This document shows positions 28,723 to 35,392 of a stretch of 64,000 nucleotides of DNA, piece by piece. Where the stretch lies: assembly GCF_027587175.1 (NCBI RefSeq), contig NZ_JAPCID010000010.1, forward strand, positions 1 through 64,000, written 5' to 3'. The notes beneath the pieces are model-generated. The model had not been told where the DNA came from. It did no database searches and worked only from the letters and a program-made list of their open reading frames with translations. A program made the position numbers and the translations under genes. Origin of the DNA: Solirubrobacter deserti (GTDB lineage Bacteria > Actinomycetota > Thermoleophilia > Solirubrobacterales > Solirubrobacteraceae). The number at the start of each line of letters is the position of its first letter. Position 1 is the first letter of the stretch.

Positions 28723-29857
28723 GGCAGTGCGCGTGCGAGCGCCAGTCGAACGGCAGGCGCTCCAGCCGGCCCTCGACGAGCGTGACCGCCGCGCCCCACG
28801 TGCCGCCGGGTGTCTCCAGCTCGAGCCGGACGACGCCCGAGCGGCTCGTGATGCCCTGGACCCAGCCGTCCTCGAACGCGTTCAGCAGCTCGGAGATGTG
28901 TGGGTCGTGCTCGCGCATCTCCAGCACGACGCTCACGGTCTCGGGCTCAGAGCGCGGCAGGCCGTTGTCGCCGCTCTCGATGCCGGAGGGGTCGGCGCCG
29001 GCTTCGAGCAGGATGCTCGCGACGTGCTCGTGGCCGTAGCGCGTCGCGACCTGCAGCGGGCTCACGAGCTTGCCGAAGTGGGTCCAGAGGCCGTTCGGGT
29101 TCGCGCCGTGCTCGAGCAGCCAGGCGGTCGCCTCGCGGTTGCCGCGCTTGGCCATCAGGTGCAGGACGCCCGGGCCGATCGCGCCGACCAAGCGCTCGGC
29201 GGCCTCGAGGTCGCCGACGCTTAGCGCCGCCAGCACGTCGATCTCGTAGCCGCGGGGCGCGCGCGAGCCGCGGTCGGCGCTGACGAGCTCGGCCTTGGCC
29301 AGCGCGTGGATGGCGCGCATCGCGGCGAGGTCGATGTCCGGCGTGCGCGCGTAGGTGGCGGCGAAGTGGCCGTTGCCGTCGACGCCCAGCGGGTCCGCGC
29401 CGAGCTCGATCAGCAGCTCGACCATGTCCGCCCGGCCGCGGTCGACCGCGAAGTGCAGCGGGAGGCGATGGTCCTCGTTGCGGCTCATGCGCCGGTTGAG
29501 CGCGCTCGGGTCCTCGGCGACGATCGCGCGCACGCGGTCCTCGACGCCCAGCGCGAGCGCTGAGAAGATGTGGTGCCGCGCGCCGCGCTCGATCAGGAAC
29601 TCGGCGATCTCGGGCTGGGCGGGCTCCCAGCACGTCGCCCAGCCGATCACGCCGAGCGCGTGGTCGTCACCTTCGCCGTGGACGTCGGCGCCCGCGTCGC
29701 ACAGCACGCGGACCACCTCCAGATGCCCGGCTGCCGCCGCCCAGTGCAGCGCGCAGGTGTGGTCGGCGCCTTCGCGCTCGTTGACGTTGGCACCGTCGCG
29801 CAAGAGCGCCTGCACCGCTTCGGAGTCCCCGGCCTTGGCCGCCTCGAACAAGGTCAC
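28712..29857 (-). CDS. ankyrin-repeat protein
   Basis: 381 residues with about seven ankyrin-like repeats: LFEAAKAGDSEAVQALLRDGANVN, ALHWAAAAGHLEVVRVLCDAGADV, PLHFAVDRGRADMVELLIELGADP and PLQVATRYGHEHVASILLEAGADP are clearest. The last 80 residues are a non-ankyrin beta-rich domain. No signal peptide or membrane segment, so a cytoplasmic protein-interaction role is likely; the partner is unknown. The start is GTG 29857. It is divergent from an aminoglycoside phosphotransferase remnant. Confidence 0.85.
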   Translation of the reverse strand: MTLFEAAKAGDSEAVQALLRDGANVNEREGADHTCALHWAAAAGHLEVVRVLCDAGADVHGEGDDHALGVIGWATCWEPAQPEIAEFLIERGARHHIFSALALGVEDRVRAIVAEDPSALNRRMSRNEDHRLPLHFAVDRGRADMVELLIELGADPLGVDGNGHFAATYARTPDIDLAAMRAIHALAKAELVSADRGSRAPRGYEIDVLAALSVGDLEAAERLVGAIGPGVLHLMAKRGNREATAWLLEHGANPNGLWTHFGKLVSPLQVATRYGHEHVASILLEAGADPSGIESGDNGLPRSEPETVSVVLEMREHDPHISELLNAFEDGWVQGITSRSGVVRLELETPGGTWGAAVTLVEGRLERLPFDWRSHAHCLRP

Positions 29858-29882
29858 GTCGGCGAAGGGTATCTCCCTGTGA

Positions 29883-29951
29883 ATGCATGAGGGAGAGCTC
29901 GCGATCGACCGGGCCCTGGTGGAGCGGCTCGTCGCCGACCAGTACCCGGCG
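29883..29951 (+). pseudogene. N-terminal remnant of an aminoglycoside phosphotransferase-family gene
   Basis: From ATG 29883 the frame reads MHEGELAIDRALVERLVADQ and then YPA, which matches the start of actinobacterial APH-type kinases (typically MHxxELxIDxxLVRRLVAxQFPxW). The match then breaks off and the frame runs into the opposing SDR gene. Only about 23 of an expected 290 residues remain, so the rest was lost in a deletion or rearrangement. Recognition rests on a short stretch, hence moderate confidence. Confidence 0.5.
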
Positions 29952-29968
29952 CGCTCCGCTCGCCGAGA

Positions 29969-30712
29969 TCACTCAGGTGTCACGTACGCGCCGGACAGGC
30001 CGCCGTCGACCATGAACGTCGAAGCCGTGATGTAGGACGAGTCGTCCGAGGCCAAGAACAGCGCGGCCTGGGCGATCTCGCGCGCGTGGGCGAATCTGCC
30101 CATCGGCAGGTGGATCAGCCGGCGGGCGGCCTTCGCCGGGTCGCTCGCGTACAGCTCGCGCAGCAGCGGCGTGTCCACCGGGCCGGGGCAGAGCGCGTTG
30201 ACGCGCACGCCGCGGCGGGCGAACTCCACGCCGAGCTCGCGCGAGAGGGCCAACACCGCGCCCTTGGAGGCGGTGTAGGAGATCTGGGACGTCGCCGCGC
30301 CCATCACCGCGACGAACGAGGCGGTGTTGATCACCGAGCCGCCGCCCGTGTCCAGCACGTGCGGGATCCCGTGCTTGCAGCACAGGAAGACGCTGCGCAG
30401 GTTGACGTCCTGCACGCGCTGCCAGGCCTCCAGCGTCGTGTCCAGCACGGAGACGTCGTCGTCGGGGGAGATGCCGGCGTTGTTGAACAGCACGTCGATG
30501 CGGCCGTACTCCTCGCGGGCGCGCTTCATCAGGCCGATCACGGCTTCCTCGTCGGCCACGTCGGCCGCGAGCGCGAGATCGACGCCCTCGAAGTCGTCGC
30601 GCAGGTCGACGCCGATCACGGTCGCGCCCTCGGCGCGGAACAGCGCCGCGGACGCCGCGCCGATGCCGCCCGCCGCGCCGGTGATCACGCAGACCTTGTC
30701 CCGCAGCCTCAT
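29969..30712 (-). CDS. short-chain dehydrogenase/reductase
   Basis: 247 residues, classical SDR: TGAAGGIGAASAALF near the N-terminus, an acidic residue after the second strand (VDLRDDFEG) that favours NAD(H), NNAGIS, catalytic Ser in NTASF and Tyr-Lys in YTASKGA, and PGPVDTPLL. The ATG overlaps the stop of the peptidase C26 gene (ATGA), so it belongs to the Puu-like operon, where it might oxidise an aldehyde or alcohol intermediate, replacing a missing aldehyde dehydrogenase. That role is inference. Confidence 0.92.
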   Translation of the reverse strand: MRLRDKVCVITGAAGGIGAASAALFRAEGATVIGVDLRDDFEGVDLALAADVADEEAVIGLMKRAREEYGRIDVLFNNAGISPDDDVSVLDTTLEAWQRVQDVNLRSVFLCCKHGIPHVLDTGGGSVINTASFVAVMGAATSQISYTASKGAVLALSRELGVEFARRGVRVNALCPGPVDTPLLRELYASDPAKAARRLIHLPMGRFAHAREIAQAALFLASDDSSYITASTFMVDGGLSGAYVTPE

Positions 30713-31362
30713 ACGCGCGCCGCCTCGACCAGCGCCGCGATCTCCTCGCCGCCGGACGCCTCCGGGTGCCACTGCACGCCGAGCGCGAAGCGCCGCGTCG
30801 GGTCCTCGATCGCCTCCACGAGCTCATCCACGGTCGCCCACCCGGTCACCTCGAAGCCTTCGCCGATCTCGTCCACGCCTTGATGGTGATGCGATTTGGT
30901 CGGATGTGACACGGCGCCCGCCGCGCGCGCCGCCAGCGAGTCCGGGAGCAGCCGCACGTAGTGATCGCCGAACGCGCCCGGCACGGCCCGGTGGTCCTCG
31001 TGGCCGAGCACGTCGGGCAGGTGCTCGATCAGCGTGCCGCCGCGCGCGAGGTTCATCAGCTGCATCCCGCGACAGACGCCGAGCAGCGGGACGTCGCGCT
31101 CCATCGCGGCCAGCCCGAGGGCGATCTCGAACGCGTCCCGGTCGGGCCGCTCGCCGTAGTCCGCGCCGCCGGCGAGGATGACGCCGTCGACGAGGGTCAG
31201 CACCTCCTCGGGCGCCGGGTCGGGCGGGAGCATGATCGCCAACCCGCCCGCGCGCTGGATCGCGTCGATGTAGCCGCGCGGCAGCAGCACCGCCTCGTCG
31301 TCCCACACGCTCCACCGCGCCCGCTCTACGGCCGCGCACAGGCCGATGACTGGGCGCGTCAC
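30709..31362 (-). CDS. peptidase C26 / gamma-glutamyl-GABA hydrolase-like (PuuD-like)
   Basis: 217 residues, class I glutamine amidotransferase-like fold: nucleophile Cys97 in GVCRGMQ and the His199-Glu201 pair in QWHPE complete the triad. DGVILAGGADY is also typical of PuuD. PuuD releases GABA from gamma-glutamyl-GABA in the glutamylated putrescine pathway. The gene lies 51 nt after the permease stop and overlaps the SDR downstream. The start is GTG 31362. Confidence 0.9.
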   Translation of the reverse strand: MTRPVIGLCAAVERARWSVWDDEAVLLPRGYIDAIQRAGGLAIMLPPDPAPEEVLTLVDGVILAGGADYGERPDRDAFEIALGLAAMERDVPLLGVCRGMQLMNLARGGTLIEHLPDVLGHEDHRAVPGAFGDHYVRLLPDSLAARAAGAVSHPTKSHHHQGVDEIGEGFEVTGWATVDELVEAIEDPTRRFALGVQWHPEASGGEEIAALVEAARV

Positions 31363-31413
31363 GCGTGACCGCGAGTGAGGTCGGATGATCGGGGTGGGGT
31401 GGAGGGGATGTGC

Positions 31414-32976
31414 CTAACTTTCAACTCCGACGCCTTCTTCCTCGAACTCGATCGTCCGCACCGGGCCCTTGAACGTGTGCTTGGCCTTCAGCGTCCACCA
31501 CAACCCGACGATCAGCAGCACCAGCCCGACCGTGATCGGCGCGTAGTTGACGTAGCGGATGTCGAACTCGTCGCGCCACGGCACGGCGGCCGGGGTGAAC
31601 GGCAGGCAGAAGATGATCACGCAGATCCCGACCCACACGATCGCGAGCGGGTTCACCCACCGGTACTTGCGGCCCAGCGTCCACGGGCCGGGCTCGAACG
31701 CGTCGCCCATCCGCCAGCGCAGGTACACCGGCATCACGTAGGCGATGTACAGCCCGATCACGCAGATGGAGACGACGGCGAAGAACGCGTAGGGCGCGCC
31801 CGCCTCGTCACCTTCCAGCGCCGGCAAGGTCATCACCAACGCGGCCACGCACGACGCGATCACGGCCAGCGCCGGGACCCGGTGATGGTTCAGCCGCGTC
31901 CACAGCTGCCAGCCCGGCACGGCCCGGTCGCGCGAGAACGCATACATCATCCGCGAGCACGAGGTCACGCAGGCCATGCCGCAGAACAGCTGGCCGATCG
32001 TCGCGATCACCACCACCATCTTCTCCCAGCCGTCCGGCAGCGCGCTGCCGAATACGGCCAGCGAGGACCCGAGCCCTTCGTTGACCGCGTTCACGTCGGA
32101 CGCGGCGAACGTGATCGCCAGCAGCACGAACCAGCCGCCGACGCCGCTCCAGAACACGCTGCGCCACACGCCCTTGGCCGCCGCCTCGGACGCGCCGTGC
32201 GTCTCCTCGGACACGTGCGCCGACGCGTCATAGCCCGTCTGCGTGTACATGGTCAGCAGGAAGCCGAGCGGGAGCACGTAGAACCAGAACATCCCGCCGC
32301 CGAAGCCCGAGTTGTTGATCGTCTCGGTGAACACGAAGTCCACGCTCTGGTGCTGGTCGGGGACGAAGGCGAGGATCGCGATGATCGCGGCCACGCCCGC
32401 CACGTGCCAGAAGACGCTGATGTTGTTGAGCATCGCCACCAGCGGTGACGAGTAGATGTTGATCAGCGCGTGCAACGTCAGGATGACGGCGAACAGGAAG
32501 AACGTCTCACCGAGCACGCCGGACGTGTCGCTCCAGTCCATGAACCCGAGGTTCACCCCGAACAGCGTGAACGTCGCGTTCAGGAACGTCGCACACCCGT
32601 AGTCCACGGACGCGACCACACCCACCAGGCCGATCAAGTTGAACCAGCCGGTGAACCAGCCCCACTTCGGGCCGCCCATCGTCGAGGCCCAGTAGTAGAT
32701 CCCGCCGGCGGTCGGGTACTTGCTCACGAGCTCGCTCATCGAGAACGCGACCAGCAGGATCAGCCCACAGATGATCGGCCAGCCCCACGAGATCGCGATC
32801 GGCCCGCCGTTGTTCCACGCCTGCCCGTAGGTGGTGAAGCAGCCTGCGAGGACCGAGATGATCGTGAACGAGATCGCGAAGTTCGAGAACCCGCTCCAGG
32901 CGCGCTGGAGGTCCTGCTTGTAGCCAAGCTCTGCGAGCCTTCGTTCGTCGTCGCTCTGCACGGGCGTGGACGTCAC
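31414..32976 (-). CDS. APC-family amino acid / polyamine permease
   Basis: 520 residues, about 12 transmembrane segments. The N-terminus (LAELGYKQDLQRAWSGFSNFAISFTIISVLAGCFTTYG) is characteristic of the amino acid/choline/GABA permease branch of APC transporters. FSMSELVSKYPTAGGIYYWAS is the TM2 signature. Given the neighbours, GABA, putrescine or ethanolamine is a likely substrate. The GTG start at 32976 overlaps the TGA of the GntR gene (GTGA). Confidence 0.92.
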   Translation of the reverse strand: MTSTPVQSDDERRLAELGYKQDLQRAWSGFSNFAISFTIISVLAGCFTTYGQAWNNGGPIAISWGWPIICGLILLVAFSMSELVSKYPTAGGIYYWASTMGGPKWGWFTGWFNLIGLVGVVASVDYGCATFLNATFTLFGVNLGFMDWSDTSGVLGETFFLFAVILTLHALINIYSSPLVAMLNNISVFWHVAGVAAIIAILAFVPDQHQSVDFVFTETINNSGFGGGMFWFYVLPLGFLLTMYTQTGYDASAHVSEETHGASEAAAKGVWRSVFWSGVGGWFVLLAITFAASDVNAVNEGLGSSLAVFGSALPDGWEKMVVVIATIGQLFCGMACVTSCSRMMYAFSRDRAVPGWQLWTRLNHHRVPALAVIASCVAALVMTLPALEGDEAGAPYAFFAVVSICVIGLYIAYVMPVYLRWRMGDAFEPGPWTLGRKYRWVNPLAIVWVGICVIIFCLPFTPAAVPWRDEFDIRYVNYAPITVGLVLLIVGLWWTLKAKHTFKGPVRTIEFEEEGVGVES

Positions 32977-33668
32977 GGCAACAACCCCGCTAGGACGTGT
33001 TCTGAACCGCGCAGATGATCCTGCATGGTGCGGACGGCAACGGCGCCGTCGCGCCGGCGCAGGCAGTCGACGAGCCGGCCGTGCTGCGCGTTGGCCCACG
33101 CCAGCACCTCGGGCGGGTGGGCGATGTGCGCGAACAGGTCGCCCATCGCGCCCTGGGTCTCGGTCATCGCCGCCACCAGTGCGGGGGAGCCGGTGGCCTC
33201 CGCGAGCCCGATGTGGAAGCGCACGTCGGCCTGGCGGTAGAGCCCGAAGTCCTCGACGTCCTCGGCCATCGCGGCCACGAGCGCGCGCAGCCGCTCGACA
33301 TCGTCCGCGCTTGCGCGCTCGGCGGCGAGCACCGCCACACCGAGCTCCACCGCCACGCGCGTGTCGCACGTCTCACGCCAGGAGAGCAGGCTCTCCGGGC
33401 GCGGCTGCAGCGCGGGCGGTGGGTCGGCCACGAACGTGCCGCCGGCACGCCCGCGCAACGCCACCAGGTGCCCGGACTGGACGAGCGCCGTCAGCGCCTG
33501 GCGCAGCGTCGAGCGCGCGATGCCGAGCTGCTCGCACAGCTCGCGCTCCGGCGGCAGCCGCGCGCCGGGCTCCAGCAGGCCCAGCTTGATGGCCGTGGAG
33601 AGCCGCTCCAGCGTCTCCTCGAACGCGGTGGTCGATACAACCGGCGCGAAGAGGGAGTCGGCGATCAC
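32973..33668 (-). CDS. GntR/FadR-family transcriptional regulator
   Basis: 231 residues. The N-terminal winged HTH (about 15-78) contains LGLLEPGARLPPERELCEQLGIARSTLRQAL and a wing VALRGRAGGTFVA. The C-terminal helical FCD domain (about 90-225) has the metal-binding pattern of D...H...H (DVRFHIGLAEATGS and the final HLRGSEH). It overlaps glutamine synthetase at its start and the permease at its end (both GTGA), so it is made with the pathway it probably controls; the operator is not evident. Confidence 0.92.
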   Translation of the reverse strand: MIADSLFAPVVSTTAFEETLERLSTAIKLGLLEPGARLPPERELCEQLGIARSTLRQALTALVQSGHLVALRGRAGGTFVADPPPALQPRPESLLSWRETCDTRVAVELGVAVLAAERASADDVERLRALVAAMAEDVEDFGLYRQADVRFHIGLAEATGSPALVAAMTETQGAMGDLFAHIAHPPEVLAWANAQHGRLVDCLRRRDGAVAVRTMQDHLRGSEHVLAGLLP

Positions 33669-34969
33669 AGCCGTTCGAAACCCCGTACTCGTTCCCAGTC
33701 GGTGACCGCCGCCTCGAAGGCGGCGAGCTCGACGTCCGCGTTGTTGAGGTAGTGCGCGACGACCTCTTCGCCGAACGCGGCGCGCGCGACCGCCGACCCC
33801 GCGAACGCCTCCCGCGCCGCGCGCAGCGTCGTCGGCACGCGCGGCTTGTCGGCGACGTACGCGTTGCCCGTGACCGGCTCCTCCAGCTCCAGCTCCTGCT
33901 CGAGCCCGTGCAGCCCGGCCGCGATCATGGCGCTCAGCGCCAGGTACGGGTTCACGTCCGCGCCCGGCAGGCGCAGCTCGAAGCGCCCGTGCAGCACGCG
34001 CACGGCGCACGTGCGATTGTCGTGGCCCCACGCGACCGCGGTGGGCGCGAACGAGCCGGACGCGAAGCGCTTGTAGGAGTTGACGTTCGGCGCGTACAGC
34101 AGCGTGAGTTCACGCAGGCACGCGAGCTGGCCGGCGACGAAGCGGTCGAAGCCCTGCTCGTCGAGCCCCGGCACGCTCATGTGGATGTGGCACGAGGAGC
34201 CCTCGCGCTCGTTGAACTTGGCCATGAACGTGATGGCCATGCCCTCCAGCGCCGCGATCTCCTTGGCCGCCGTCTTGTAGATCGAGTGCTCGTCGGCGGT
34301 CTGCAGCGCCGGCCCGTAGCGGAAGTTGATCTCGTGCTGGCCGTCGTTGCACTCGCCCTTGGAGTCCTCCACGACGAGCCCGGCGGCGGTCATCTCGCGC
34401 CGGATGCGGCCGATCAGCGGCTCCACCCGCGCGGTGCCCAGCAGCGAGTAGTCGACGTTGTACTGATTGGCCGGCTTGAGGTGGCGGTAGCCGCGCTCGA
34501 ACGCCTCCTCGTAGGTGTCGCGGAAGACGATGAACTCGAGCTCGGTGCCCGCGAACGCCTCCAGCCCACGCTCGGCCAGCCGGTGGAGCTGCGCGCGCAG
34601 GATCTGGCGTGGCGACGCGGCGACCGGCTCTCCGCCCGCCCAGCGCAGGTCGGCCAGGCACAGCGCGGTCCGCGAGTGCCACGGCACCGGCCGCAACGTC
34701 GCCAGGTCCGGGACCATCTCGAAGTCGCCGTAACCGCGCTCCCACGAGCTCATGGCGTAGCCCGGCACGGTGTTCATCTCGACGTCGACCGCGAGCAGGT
34801 AGTTGCAGGCCTCCGCGCCGTGCTCGACGACCTCGTCGAGGAAGTGCTTCGCGACCAGCCGCTTGCCCTGCAGGCGGCCCTGCATATCCGTCAACGCCAG
34901 TAGGACGGTGTCGATCCGCTCCTGCGAGACGGCCGTGCGCAGTTGGTCGAGGCTGAGTGCCGGCGGCAT
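33665..34969 (-). CDS. glutamine synthetase-family gamma-glutamyl ligase (PuuA/GlnA3/GlnA4-like)
   Basis: 434 residues. Glutamine synthetase motifs are present: ELEFIVF, KGECNDGQHEINF, GMAITFMAKF, GSSCHIHMSV, NSYKRF and RFELRLPGADVNPYLALSAMIAAGL. The usual C-terminal adenylylation loop of housekeeping GlnA is absent. Operon partners (PuuD-like hydrolase, APC permease, GntR) point to gamma-glutamylation of a polyamine or mono-amine, not to ammonia assimilation. It starts at ATG 34969, with TAGCGT 10 nt before it. GlnA4-type ethanolamine ligase is an equal alternative. Confidence 0.9.
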   Translation of the reverse strand: MPPALSLDQLRTAVSQERIDTVLLALTDMQGRLQGKRLVAKHFLDEVVEHGAEACNYLLAVDVEMNTVPGYAMSSWERGYGDFEMVPDLATLRPVPWHSRTALCLADLRWAGGEPVAASPRQILRAQLHRLAERGLEAFAGTELEFIVFRDTYEEAFERGYRHLKPANQYNVDYSLLGTARVEPLIGRIRREMTAAGLVVEDSKGECNDGQHEINFRYGPALQTADEHSIYKTAAKEIAALEGMAITFMAKFNEREGSSCHIHMSVPGLDEQGFDRFVAGQLACLRELTLLYAPNVNSYKRFASGSFAPTAVAWGHDNRTCAVRVLHGRFELRLPGADVNPYLALSAMIAAGLHGLEQELELEEPVTGNAYVADKPRVPTTLRAAREAFAGSAVARAAFGEEVVAHYLNNADVELAAFEAAVTDWERVRGFERL

Positions 34970-34991
34970 GCCGCCGGGAACGCTACACCCT

Positions 34992-35378
34992 CTAGGCCGC
35001 GTGGTTGCGGGCGCTCAAGCGCCGCGTGCGCGTCCGCTCTTCCTGCTTGGCCACGACGTTCGCGATCAGCTTCAGGATCTCCGGCGGGCCGCTGGCCTTG
35101 ACGTGGCCGGACACGAACTTCTCGCGCCAGTGGCGGATCGTGTTCTCCTTGGCGAGCTCGTTGAACTCGGCGCGCGGGATCGACAGGCGGACCTTCGCGT
35201 CGGACGCGATGTCCTTGGTGATCTTGGGCCCGGGGACCTCGACGCGGAAAAGCTGGATGTCACCACGGCCGCGCAGCTCGAGCTCGAATACCAGCTTGAG
35301 CCTCTCGAGCGCCGGCACCTCGTGCTGGAAGCCGGCGATGACCTGCGCGATCTGGGCCTTGGTGTCCGCGGTCGACAT
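34992..35378 (-). CDS. SCP2-like sterol/lipid carrier domain protein
   Basis: 128 residues. The order of a central LKLVFELELRGRGDIQLFRVEV, then DAKVRLSIPRAEFNEL and WREKFVSGHVKASGPPEILKLIANVV resembles the SCP2 fold, where a hydrophobic tunnel binds lipids or CoA esters. No signal peptide. TAAGAT 8 nt before the ATG suggests its own leaderless promoter, overlapping the stop codon of the upstream wall hydrolase gene. The assignment rests on pattern only; ligand unknown. Confidence 0.65.
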   Translation of the reverse strand: MSTADTKAQIAQVIAGFQHEVPALERLKLVFELELRGRGDIQLFRVEVPGPKITKDIASDAKVRLSIPRAEFNELAKENTIRHWREKFVSGHVKASGPPEILKLIANVVAKQEERTRTRRLSARNHAA

Positions 35379-35386
35379 GACCGCGA

Positions 35387-35392
35387 ATCTTA
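35387..35392 (-). promoter_or_regulatory. -10-like element of the SCP2-like gene
   Basis: TAAGAT on the minus strand, 8 nt before ATG 35378. Its TAA is also the stop codon of the upstream wall hydrolase gene, so the promoter lies at the very end of that gene. Confidence 0.4.
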
